From the NCBI GenBank assembly GCA_913060815.1, contig CAJXSZ010000019.1, forward strand, positions 1 through 60,014: 60,014 nucleotides of DNA, in the 5' to 3' direction. The notes below the pieces were generated by a model. It ran no database searches and had not been told where the DNA came from. It worked only from the letters and a program-made list of their open reading frames with translations. Source of the stretch: an uncultured Sulfitobacter sp. (GTDB lineage Bacteria; Pseudomonadota; Alphaproteobacteria; Rhodobacterales; Rhodobacteraceae). This document shows, piece after piece, positions 7,608-15,960 of this stretch (positions within the stretch are counted from its first letter, which is position 1; each line of letters opens with the position of its first letter). A program made the position numbers and the translations under genes.

Positions 7608-10100
7608 TCAGAATTTCATTTCGAGAGAAACAGAAATCTCACGACCCGGCGCGACATATGTAAACGGCGTGCCCGAACGGTAGGCCGCGTCATAGACGGT
7701 TTTGTCAGCGACGTTTGTGATACCCATCTTCAGCTTGGCGTTATCGGCAACCTCATATTCACCCAAAAGGTCGAAGGTCAGCGCATCGGGAATAGATCTG
7801 CCGTTTGCTGCAACGCTGCCCAAGTCGATCGACCCTTGGTAGTTGATCCGCCCACCAACCATCAGCTTGTCTGTAAGCTGGTAGGTCGCCAGAATGTTCA
7901 GCTGCTCGTGGGCTACATTTGCTACCGAAAGCCCGACGTTTTCACTGTCCGCACTACGCAGAACCTTGCTGCTCATGAAGTTGGCACCCCCGAAGAGATT
8001 CAGGCGCTCGGTCACTTTACCGGCAACACCCAACTCGAGACCCTGAATACGGTACTTCAATGTATCAGATGCCACAGCGGCGCCCCGTGGTCCAATATCT
8101 TCGCGCGCGTTGTCTTTGGTTGTCTGGTACAGCGCTGCGGTCAGCAACAAATCTGGCGTATAGCTGAATTTGGCACCCACTTCGAAGGAGGTGTTTTCCT
8201 CGGGTGCCAATCCAGCGCCGTTGTCGTCAAGGCCGCCATAGAAACCGCCGCCCGCTTCCAGTTCCTGACCCGCGGGGTTGGTCGACGTCGCGGCTGCTGC
8301 ATAGACATTCAACCGGTCGGTGAGGGCATAGGTCGTGCCGAGGTTCCAGTTAAACATGACGTCATCGCGTGAAAGCGTATAGGCCTCCCCATTACTCACA
8401 CCAGAGCGTTCAATGTCGTACATATCGACACGCAAGCCGCCGTTGACCTTCCAACGATTGGACAAGGTGACCGTATCGAGCGCATACAGAGATGTGGTTT
8501 TGACTGTGGTCGAGGTGACATCGGTGCCAAGCTCGGGCTGCTCACCGGACCAGCAGCCTTCGGCGATAGGATTGGGATTAATAGCGCTTACCGTACAGCC
8601 GCGTTGTCCCTCTGGCGGGAGATAGTCTTCGCTGCTCAGGTTGGAATAGCTCAGCTTATCAATTTCTTCGCGCGACATCGCCAGACCAAAGACATAGTTG
8701 TGCCCTACCCCGCCCAACTCTCCTTCACCGCTAAGCTCAAGCACATTCGCAAGGACTTCGGTCTCTTGGTTCCAGCTTTTGAAGCTGAGCCCGACTTGCC
8801 AGTCCTCTGGATTGGTGGAGCCGTTGTCGATCAGGCTGCTGGGGGCTGTGAGAACGTAGTCGTTCAGCGACCGCGAGGCACGGAACGTGTTGGTCAGCTT
8901 CATACCATTATCAAAGTCATACTGTGCTTTGGCTGTGGCAACAGTTTCCTCGTAAACCTGAAAGTCGCGCCCCGGAACACCGTAGAAAGTTTCGCGGTCG
9001 ATTCCGAATTCGGTCACCGGACCAATCAAATTCAGGTCCTCGTTGTTCACATACGGGACGCCCCAGTCGGGTGTTTGTTCGATCTTGGTATAGCTCAAGT
9101 TCCCTTGGAAGATCAGCTGGTCAGTCGCTTGGACCTTCATCGCAAGCGCTGCACCCTTCCGGTCATCTATGACTTCGTCACGGCCGGCAACGCCACCATC
9201 TTGAAGCATTCCGTTAAAACGCAACTGCACGCGATCATTGATGACCTTGTTGGTGTCGATGGTCTGACGCACGGTGGACGCATCGGTTATGGTCGTAACA
9301 CTACGGGTGAAATCAATGTCTTGTGTACCTTTGGAAATGACATCAACCGCACCACCAGTGGTGCCGCGCCCACCTACGGTACCTGCGGGGCCTTTTGCGA
9401 CTTCGACCTGCTCGGTGTTGAATGTTTCCGCAACGCCGGTGCCCGGGCTGCGAACTCCATCTGTGTATGTATCGTTATTGGCCTTGAAACCACGAATATA
9501 GATGTTGTCCCCGAACGAATTACCACCTTCGCCAAAGCCGAGTGAGATACCCGGTGTGGAGCGTGCCAGCTCGCGGACACTGGTTGTGCCTGTGGTTTCA
9601 AGAACCTCTTGGGTGATGGCGGTGACGGTACGTGGATTGTCTTTAACAGGGCCAGGCATCCGGCTGTTCGCCAGAGTATTCGCTTTGAACGGTGCGTCGG
9701 GGTCTACATAGCTGCTGCCGCCCGCTGCCGCTTTCGCCTCTGCAAGCGCCTGCGCTTCTGCTGCCTGCAGCGCTTCGAGCTCTGCTGCTTCTTGCGCGGC
9801 ACAAACGGGCGTTCCAGCCAAGGCTGGTGTACATACTGTCGGCGCTACATTCCGAGGCTTGGCGACACGTCGCGGTGCGGGTTTTGCCTTTACGGGTGCA
9901 GGCGCTGTTCTGGCGGGCTGAACAGGCGCTTCGGTTGTTTCGACTTCAACTGTAGGCAGGAGAATCGGGTCGGATGACTGCGCAGCCGCAGACGTGGACA
10001 TACAGGCCATCGCCAAGGATGCACCGAAACCTCCCACAACCAAGGTGGATTTCCGGTGGGTTCTAGCCACGCCGCTCGTAGTTTCGGAAGTTTTTCGCAT
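7608..10100 (-). CDS. TonB-dependent siderophore receptor (Fiu/catecholate type)
   Basis: About 830 residues: signal peptide (about 1-40, ending STSAAAQ), a plug domain with the NPRTVTAITQEVLE and IYIRGF motifs of siderophore receptors, and a C-terminal beta-barrel ending in phenylalanine (ISVSLEMKF), as outer-membrane proteins do. The pairing with piuC points to a catecholate ferric siderophore. Between the signal peptide and plug there is an unusual ~90-residue Pro/Ala/Lys stretch followed by an Ala/Glu helix; its VEVETTEAP may act as a TonB-box region. ATG 10100 is chosen because GAGG lies 6 nt upstream; an upstream ATG at 10127 lacks a site. It leads the uptake operon, which should be iron-repressed, although I did not find a clear Fur, RirA or Irr box. 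Confidence 0.9.
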   Translation of the reverse strand: MRKTSETTSGVARTHRKSTLVVGGFGASLAMACMSTSAAAQSSDPILLPTVEVETTEAPVQPARTAPAPVKAKPAPRRVAKPRNVAPTVCTPALAGTPVCAAQEAAELEALQAAEAQALAEAKAAAGGSSYVDPDAPFKANTLANSRMPGPVKDNPRTVTAITQEVLETTGTTSVRELARSTPGISLGFGEGGNSFGDNIYIRGFKANNDTYTDGVRSPGTGVAETFNTEQVEVAKGPAGTVGGRGTTGGAVDVISKGTQDIDFTRSVTTITDASTVRQTIDTNKVINDRVQLRFNGMLQDGGVAGRDEVIDDRKGAALAMKVQATDQLIFQGNLSYTKIEQTPDWGVPYVNNEDLNLIGPVTEFGIDRETFYGVPGRDFQVYEETVATAKAQYDFDNGMKLTNTFRASRSLNDYVLTAPSSLIDNGSTNPEDWQVGLSFKSWNQETEVLANVLELSGEGELGGVGHNYVFGLAMSREEIDKLSYSNLSSEDYLPPEGQRGCTVSAINPNPIAEGCWSGEQPELGTDVTSTTVKTTSLYALDTVTLSNRWKVNGGLRVDMYDIERSGVSNGEAYTLSRDDVMFNWNLGTTYALTDRLNVYAAAATSTNPAGQELEAGGGFYGGLDDNGAGLAPEENTSFEVGAKFSYTPDLLLTAALYQTTKDNAREDIGPRGAAVASDTLKYRIQGLELGVAGKVTERLNLFGGANFMSSKVLRSADSENVGLSVANVAHEQLNILATYQLTDKLMVGGRINYQGSIDLGSVAANGRSIPDALTFDLLGEYEVADNAKLKMGITNVADKTVYDAAYRSGTPFTYVAPGREISVSLEMKF

Positions 10101-10339
10101 TTGATCCTCGCGATAAATAGTCAACATTTGTGCTGGCTACTCTGGAAGAGGTTCGCTTGCTTTGGTGAGCACGCATAATGGGATCATCCGACCAGATCAA
10201 GGCTTATCCGACAAAAATAGTCAGATTCATTTTCAGCGATGATGGAAGCGTAACCTTCGCGACTACTATAGGCGAAAGCGCAGTTGATAGGGCATTTCGC
10301 CAAAGCGATAACCTTTGTCTCGCAGTGCAGCTACCCGGC

Positions 10340-12268
10340 TCAAGATCGAAGCGCCATAGCCACCGCCGCGATCAGGTCGGCGCGCTGTATGGGCTTCATT
10401 AGCCGTATGTCTTCCGGGCGCAGACCGTTGCCGTGGACTGTGGCCTCGTTGGCATATCCAGACATGAAGACGACAGGAAGGTCGAACCGTATTTGACGAA
10501 GTTCCTTAGCCAATCCAGTGCCCTGCAATGTGCCAGGCATCACGATGTCGGTCAGCAACAGATCGAACGTCGGATCGGCCTTGAACACAGTAAATGCCTC
10601 GTCCCCCGATGCTGCCGCTGTAACGTCGTAGCCTGCCTTTTCAAGCGTACGCAGTAGCATATCGCGAACCGCTGGCTCATCCTCTGCAACAAGGAGCCGC
10701 TCCCCCTCAACAGAGGTCGGTGCCACGCGCGAGACCTGCCTGTCGGTTGGGTCATCGGGCGCATCGACAGCAGGAAAATAGAGCTTGAAGGTCGTCCCCT
10801 CGCCCAGCTCTGAATAGACCTGCACCGTGCCACCGGATTGCTCCATGAAGCCGGAGATCATCGATAGACCAAGACCGGACCCTGATCCGGTTGGCTTGGT
10901 GGTAAAAAACGGCTCAAAAATCGCCTCCAGATTGGCGGGCGCGATGCCTTCTCCGGTGTCACTGACAGCCAGCATGACATACCGACCTGGTGTCAGCTCT
11001 ACTTGCCGTGAATCAATATAGGCGTCGTCAATTCGAACGTTTGCAGTTTCGATCGTCAACGCACCTTGCCCGCCCATCGCGTCTCGGGCGTTCAGAATCA
11101 AATTCAGCAATGCGCTTTCCAGCGAAGAGCGGTCCGCCTCGATCGGCCAAACCCCCGCCAGCAGGGACGTCTCGATAGACACGCTTTCTGGCAGTGCGCG
11201 CGCCATCCAGTTCTTGGATTCGCGCGCGATGACGTTCAGATCCAAGGTTTCCGGCTCCAACCGCGCCCGACGTGCAAAGGCCAATAGGCTTTTCGTCAGG
11301 TCTGCCCCCCGCAACGTCGCCGCGATCGCCGCTTCCCTTAGCTCCGCTCTAATGTCGGCATCGCTCTCTTCGCCGAGCAGTTCGAGATTACCAAGAATAA
11401 CCGCCAGCAAATTATTGAAATCATGGGCAACGCCGCCAGTCAGCAATCCGATGCTCTCGCTTTTCTGGGCCCGAAAGGCGATCTCGCGTTCTTTCTCCAT
11501 TTGCTCATGGTTTTCGACCTCTTGAGTGACATCGAGAATGATTGCCTCGAGGTGAACCCTCCCATTCGTTACGGTATGTGCCCCCCTGAAATCGACCCAC
11601 CGCACTCCACCGTCGCGCCTGTTGATCTTGTACCGATGCGCTACAGTTTCACCAGTGGTGACACTCTCCCTAAGTGCGGCTTCGAAAAAGGGATGATCCT
11701 CGGGATCATGGGCTGCATAGAACAGTGATACATCAGTGTAGAACTCTTCGTCCGTGTATCCCCAAAGCGCAAAACACTGCGGACTGACATAATTGAGCTT
11801 TGGCGCTCGAAGATCAGTAACATCGGCCTGAAACAGGACCCCCGGCAAATTGGCTGCAATCACGGCCAGTCGATTATCGATTGCGCGGTGGTTTTCCTCT
11901 GCCATGCGAATATCTGTAAGGTCGGATATAAGGCCCAGAACATGGGTCACGCGTCCACGGCTGTCACATTGTGTGATCCAGTTTGCACGTACATGACGGA
12001 TGTCGCCGTCGCATCTGATGATGCGGACATCGCTTTGGCCTCGCTCCCATTCGCCAGACCAAGTCCGCTGGATGTTGTGGCGCAGACCTTCCTGATCATC
12101 GGGATGGATCAACGCGTCCCACTTGGTCATCGGCACCATTTGCCCTTCGGTCCCCAGTTCGAATATCGAGACAAGACCAGCGTCAAAATACGCATCGGGG
12201 TGGTCGATGTCATGCTCGAATAGCCCCATCTGGGAGTGCTCAAGAATAAGATTCAACTGCGTTGCCAA
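10340..12268 (-). CDS. PAS-PAS-histidine kinase-receiver (hybrid kinase), C-terminal part of an amber-split gene
   Basis: A 642-residue frame with two PAS domains (about 5-120 and 130-250), a HisKA dimerisation helix with phosphoacceptor H282 in GGVAHDFNNLLA, a HATPase_c domain (N box NLILNARDAM, G1 box VSDTGEGI) and a C-terminal receiver with the phosphorylatable Asp in LLLTDIVMPG and the conserved Lys in LMKP. It is a cytoplasmic hybrid kinase as it stands. The only start is a TTG at 12268 with no good ribosome-binding site. The frame is identical to that of the upstream membrane-sensor ORF, from which it is separated by one TAG (12287-12289) and six sense codons. Original state: one LytS-sensor hybrid kinase of about 840 residues (inference). 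Confidence 0.85.
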   Translation of the reverse strand: MATQLNLILEHSQMGLFEHDIDHPDAYFDAGLVSIFELGTEGQMVPMTKWDALIHPDDQEGLRHNIQRTWSGEWERGQSDVRIIRCDGDIRHVRANWITQCDSRGRVTHVLGLISDLTDIRMAEENHRAIDNRLAVIAANLPGVLFQADVTDLRAPKLNYVSPQCFALWGYTDEEFYTDVSLFYAAHDPEDHPFFEAALRESVTTGETVAHRYKINRRDGGVRWVDFRGAHTVTNGRVHLEAIILDVTQEVENHEQMEKEREIAFRAQKSESIGLLTGGVAHDFNNLLAVILGNLELLGEESDADIRAELREAAIAATLRGADLTKSLLAFARRARLEPETLDLNVIARESKNWMARALPESVSIETSLLAGVWPIEADRSSLESALLNLILNARDAMGGQGALTIETANVRIDDAYIDSRQVELTPGRYVMLAVSDTGEGIAPANLEAIFEPFFTTKPTGSGSGLGLSMISGFMEQSGGTVQVYSELGEGTTFKLYFPAVDAPDDPTDRQVSRVAPTSVEGERLLVAEDEPAVRDMLLRTLEKAGYDVTAAASGDEAFTVFKADPTFDLLLTDIVMPGTLQGTGLAKELRQIRFDLPVVFMSGYANEATVHGNGLRPEDIRLMKPIQRADLIAAVAMALRS

Positions 12269-12286
12269 TCTGGTAGATCGCGCGCC

Positions 12287-12880
12287 CTATCTGGCAAAAT
12301 GAGCCGCAAGATTGACAATCTGCCAAGTCAGAATGATCGAGGCGGCACCGACTGCCGCGATGACGGACGAAATACGTACTGCAATCAGATATCCGTTGCC
12401 ATGCTGGATCAACGCGCCTCCGATCAGGATTGGAACAATGAAAAGTGCACCAAATCCGATCAGCATATAACTAATGGTCCTCGGCGGTATGACAGGCCAG
12501 TCTTTTGGCGGGAATAGGTAGCGGATGGTGAGGCCCATGGTCGGAATCGCCAGGCTCATGATCATGGGTATTGCAGGCAGTTCATCACCGCTGAAATAAG
12601 CAAAGACAGCCCCGCACACACCAGCTGTCGCAACGCCGAACACCCCACCCAGATAACCAGCGAGGATCAATGGTCCCGCCTCAGCCGAGACTGACACATT
12701 CAGTGGCGCCAACAAATACGCGTCCATACCAAGCAAGATAACAAGAATTCCAAACACCACTCCGACGAGCACTTGTTGTTTGGCTTTTTGTTCTCTCCAT
12801 CGTTCCGAGACGAAAATCAGGTAGCAAAACACGCCCGCCAGAAGGAGGGCGGTTAAGCTCTGGAATATCGATGCGAACAT
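12287..12880 (-). CDS. LytS-type 5TM sensor domain protein, N-terminal part of an amber-split kinase
   Basis: About 197 residues forming five to six membrane helices of the 5TM-5TMR_LYT sensor type: LTALLLAGVFCYLIF, VVFGILVILLGM, AGPLILAGYLGGVFGVATAG, a central IPMIMSLAIPTMGL, and two more helices near the C-terminus. This domain normally sits directly in front of a kinase. ATG 12880 is preferred (GGAG five nt upstream) over an in-frame ATG at 12925. It stops at TAG 12287-12289, after which the same frame runs on into the PAS-kinase protein. It is either a stand-alone sensor subunit coupled to the kinase or the broken front of one gene. Confidence 0.75.
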   Translation of the reverse strand: MFASIFQSLTALLLAGVFCYLIFVSERWREQKAKQQVLVGVVFGILVILLGMDAYLLAPLNVSVSAEAGPLILAGYLGGVFGVATAGVCGAVFAYFSGDELPAIPMIMSLAIPTMGLTIRYLFPPKDWPVIPPRTISYMLIGFGALFIVPILIGGALIQHGNGYLIAVRISSVIAAVGAASIILTWQIVNLAAHFAR

Positions 12881-13244
12881 AGCGGCTCCGAACAGTGAAG
12901 GCATACGCGCAAAATACACCCACATGCCCTGATCTTTTGAGCATAACGCAAGTAATGGGTCATGCTACATTCTATTTTAAAGAGCAAACCCTCCATTCAT
13001 ACGTGCAAACTCTATCTATTGCCCTACGTGGCATACCGCTGGTCTTTTTGGTTATTGTTTCCGTTGTGTAGAGGATGTGGACAGCGATCCTTGGCCGGCT
13101 ATGTCGCGGCTGCCAGCGCAGGCGAAGCCGTGAACCTCGTCTGTGAATGGTCGGGTTTAAAATTTGGTGGATGACCGAGCTTTGGTCCATCGGTACGATG
13201 ACCTCTGGCGGTGGAGAGCATTAGCACATTGCACAGTGGGCACG

Positions 13245-13779
13245 TTTGGTAGTGTAGCGGTTACTCCTCCTCTCAATGATGCGAAAAGTCATAGAACCAG
13301 CCGTTATTGCGATACTCAGGGCAAAGCCGGATACGAAACCCGTCATTCAGCCACAGCCTCAACGCGGCGATGAAAATATTGGCCGCACTTGCGCGTCAGC
13401 TCGGCCATGTATTCGGCCAAGCCTTCCTCATCAGCGCGCCCATACCGTAAACGGCGGTGTATGGGTCGATGCAGGCTAGACTAGGCAAGGGGCTCAGAAG
13501 TTTCCAAATCCAGCTCCCTTCGGGATCCACTCATTCAATGTCAGGTCGACAACCGCACGACGCAGACGCTCGTTCTGTTTCCCTAGCCGTTTAAGTTCCT
13601 TGAGTTGCTCCGCACCCATTCCGCTGCACTTTTTTTGGCGATAACGATTTTTCCAGTCACAAAAATCTATCTGATCCCATCAATCCGACGGCATGCCTTG
13701 ACTCATCAGAACCTCAACCGGCCATAACTTCACGACATTCTATTCGGGATTGGATCTTGTAAGCGCCATCTCTGGTCAT
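13245..13779 (-). pseudogene. Degraded IS3-family transposase (orfA and orfB fragments)
   Basis: On the minus strand the segment near 13500-13640 reads GMGAEQLKELKRLGKQNERL and then RRAVVDLTLNEW, the coiled-coil C-terminus of an IS3-family OrfA, ending in GNF-stop as intact copies do. Further along (about 13260-13450) two OrfB pieces follow in different frames: GRADEEGLAEYMAELTRKCG and LWLNDGFRIRLCPEYRNNGW, matching the region before the DDE core. The catalytic core and both terminal inverted repeats are missing, and frameshifts and stops interrupt the rest. It is an old dead insertion. Its position on the 3' side of tRNA-Arg suggests a former mobile-element landing site. Confidence 0.65.
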
Positions 13780-13796
13780 CCGCTCTCCTGACTATA

Positions 13797-14360
13797 GGTG
13801 CGGGCCACTGCAAAGGGAAAGGATCAGCTACCAGACGCCTCTATAGACAACGCTATTTTTTTACCGCGGTATTTTGAATTCTTGTCAGAACACGAAGGCA
13901 GCCCTGATGCTGGCCCAGCGCAGTACGGCAGAGGCTCTGCTGGATCCGCCATAGGCCAGATTTGGCTTCAGAGGTTTTCCTTGGACGTGCCATCAGCACC
14001 CAATATTCCCAACAGCGCGCCCTGAACAGTTTCAGGAAACCATATGGAAAGGCCGTTTTCGTTGACAGATCAGCAGAACACATCCGGCTTGTTTCTACAC
14101 GCTCGCCTAGCTCAAGCGCTGCAAACAACTGCCTCAAGGTCTAGCGGGGGGGAGCAACCCGGCCTATGAAAATAGCCTATGTTTGAAACACCACACGCTT
14201 GACAGAGATCAGCGCTGAGCGAGCTCAGGCCAGGGATCAGAACGCGTTGGCACCCTTAGCAGCAAGACCGCAAACCTCAAGAAGGTGGTCCAACGTCCGA
14301 AAAAACTGCTAAAAAGGATCAAACCTCTCAAAAAGGTACCTGTTTTCGATTACTAATTTT
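13797..14360. other. Intergenic stretch without a recognisable gene
   Basis: Short open frames of 60-94 codons exist on both strands, but none has a ribosome-binding site together with a familiar sequence or typical codon use. It lies between the IS3 remnant and the 3' end of tRNA-Arg and is best read as eroded former mobile DNA. The stretch 12926-13240 on the other side of the remnant is equally empty. Confidence 0.5.
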
Positions 14361-14366
14361 GGGTAG

Positions 14367-14443
14367 TGGCGGACCGAGGAGGATTCGAACCCCCGACCCC
14401 CTGATTCGTAGTCAGGTACTCTATCCAGCTGAGCTATCGGTCC
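14367..14443 (-). tRNA. tRNA-Arg (anticodon ACG)
   Basis: The minus strand folds into a full cloverleaf: acceptor GGACCGA/TCGGTCC, D-arm GCTCAGCTGGATAGAGT, anticodon stem CCTGA/TCAGG with loop CTACGAA (anticodon ACG), and T-arm GGGGGTTCGAATCCTCC. The discriminator G is followed by an encoded CCA (14369-14367). ACG is the anticodon whose A34 is edited to inosine by TadA to read CGU/CGC/CGA codons. The 3' end faces the IS remnant region. Confidence 0.97.
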
Positions 14444-14452
14444 ACAGGGGGC

Positions 14453-14481
14453 GGTTTAGTAGCAGCGTCTCGGCAATGCAA
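14453..14481 (-). promoter_or_regulatory. Candidate sigma70 promoter of tRNA-Arg
   Basis: On the minus strand -35 TTGCAT (14476-14481) and -10 TAAACC (14453-14458) are separated by 17 nt and lie about 10 nt before the tRNA 5' end. Spacing fits; the -10 is weak. Confidence 0.45.
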
Positions 14482-14520
14482 GCCCTCTCTCAAGCTAAAA
14501 ACGCTCGGATGCAAAATTCC

Positions 14521-15906
14521 TTAGATGATGCTGTCCCCTTTGGGCAGCGTGATCGCAAATTTTGTTCCCTCAGCACCTGTATGCGCCAGCTCAAGGCTTC
14601 CGCCGTGGCCCCGGATCAACTCTGCCGCAATCGCGAGGCCAAGCCCTGAGCCACCCTTGCGTACAGATCCCTGAAAAGCAGAAAACAAATGCTCTTGAGC
14701 CTTCGCAGGAAGACCTGGCCCTGTATCTGTTAGCACAATACCCCATGCAGTGGCCGTCTCTGTTGCTGCGATACGGATCGTGCCGGCGTCGCCCGTGGCC
14801 ATGATCGCTTGTCGGGCGTTGCGGACCAGATTGCTTAATACGCGGTGCATCTGTTCGGGGTCTGCACGGATATAAAGTCCAGACGGCAACTCCGAGACCA
14901 GCTCGAGGTCGAACTCACCTGCCGCCAGACCTTCGGCATAAAGCACATCATCGACGATCTCGGCCAAAGACACCTGCGTAAGCGTCGGTCCAGGCTCTTC
15001 TGCGCGACCAAAGGCGAGGGTCGATTCGCACAAATGCACAGCGCGGGTGATGGAACCGACCAGCTTCGGAGCCAAGCGGGAAACAACGGGATCTTCGGAC
15101 ATCTCGATCCGGTCCGTAAAGAGCTGGGCGGAGGTCATAATATTGCGCAAATCATGACTGATCTTGCTCACAGCCGAGCCAAGCTGCGCCAGACGCTCTT
15201 TTTGCTTAAGCGCACCCGTCAGCTCGGTCTGGAGGGTCTTGAGGGCCTCTTCGGCTTCGCGCAACTCTGTAATGCCTGCCGAGGGCGTTATGATGCGCCG
15301 CGCATCCTCGGGTGCAGCGGCATAGCGCTGCATATGGCCCACAACGCCCTTGATCGGTTTCACCAGCAACACACGCATGGCCACAAACAAGAGCAGTGCC
15401 GTGATTATGGAAATAACGGCTGACAGGACCAAAATACGCAAACCGTAATCGATCATTGCCGCACGCATCGGCTGGGTGTCCATCGTCACCTCGATCAGCA
15501 GCCCTGCATCTCGCACCGGGGCACCAATCACACGGATGACTTCGTTCTCAGGCTCCATCAGACGCGACATAGCATCACGAATCAGCACAGCCGCAGAGTT
15601 ATCGCGCAAATCAACCGTGCCCGAAACCATCTGCGGCATAGGCGAAGCAAGGATCAACTGCCGCACTTCGTTGCGGCGCAAGACGACGTTGAATACTTCG
15701 GCGTTACGCAGAAGCTCCGCCTCCAGCTCGGCATCGATCATTTCGTCGGCGAGCAGCGTAAGAGACGCAATTTGTGCACGCTCCAACCGATCCAGCATAT
15801 AATCTTCGCGGAACCGTGCGATGGAGGGCACGAAGATCAGGATTTCCGCGATCATCACAAAGATCGTTGTCAGAATCAGCAATCGACCCGAAAGCGAATT
15901 GATCAT
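14521..15906 (-). CDS. Membrane-bound sensor histidine kinase
   Basis: A 461-residue kinase with two membrane helices (about 9-28 and 160-183) bracketing a periplasmic sensor domain of about 130 residues, a HAMP-like linker (LVKPIKGVVGHMQRYAA), a HisKA segment with phosphoacceptor His in VSKISHDLRNIM, and a HATPase_c domain with NLVRNARQAIM, TDTGPGLP and GGSGLGLAIA. It should autophosphorylate in response to a periplasmic signal. No response regulator gene is adjacent, so it is an orphan kinase here. It follows the disulfide-oxidoreductase gene after 54 nt on the same strand and may be co-transcribed with it and the TVP38 gene. Confidence 0.88.
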   Translation of the reverse strand: MINSLSGRLLILTTIFVMIAEILIFVPSIARFREDYMLDRLERAQIASLTLLADEMIDAELEAELLRNAEVFNVVLRRNEVRQLILASPMPQMVSGTVDLRDNSAAVLIRDAMSRLMEPENEVIRVIGAPVRDAGLLIEVTMDTQPMRAAMIDYGLRILVLSAVISIITALLLFVAMRVLLVKPIKGVVGHMQRYAAAPEDARRIITPSAGITELREAEEALKTLQTELTGALKQKERLAQLGSAVSKISHDLRNIMTSAQLFTDRIEMSEDPVVSRLAPKLVGSITRAVHLCESTLAFGRAEEPGPTLTQVSLAEIVDDVLYAEGLAAGEFDLELVSELPSGLYIRADPEQMHRVLSNLVRNARQAIMATGDAGTIRIAATETATAWGIVLTDTGPGLPAKAQEHLFSAFQGSVRKGGSGLGLAIAAELIRGHGGSLELAHTGAEGTKFAITLPKGDSII

Positions 15907-15960
15907 CGTCTCACCCTAACGCGTACGGGACGGCGGGTGGGGCGTCGTCGCAGACGCGCG

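Noticed and set aside
7560..9545. Long plus-strand frames (270 and 313 codons) antisense to the siderophore receptor
   Set aside because: Both mirror the codon pattern of the receptor on the other strand and have no recognisable motif or ribosome-binding site.
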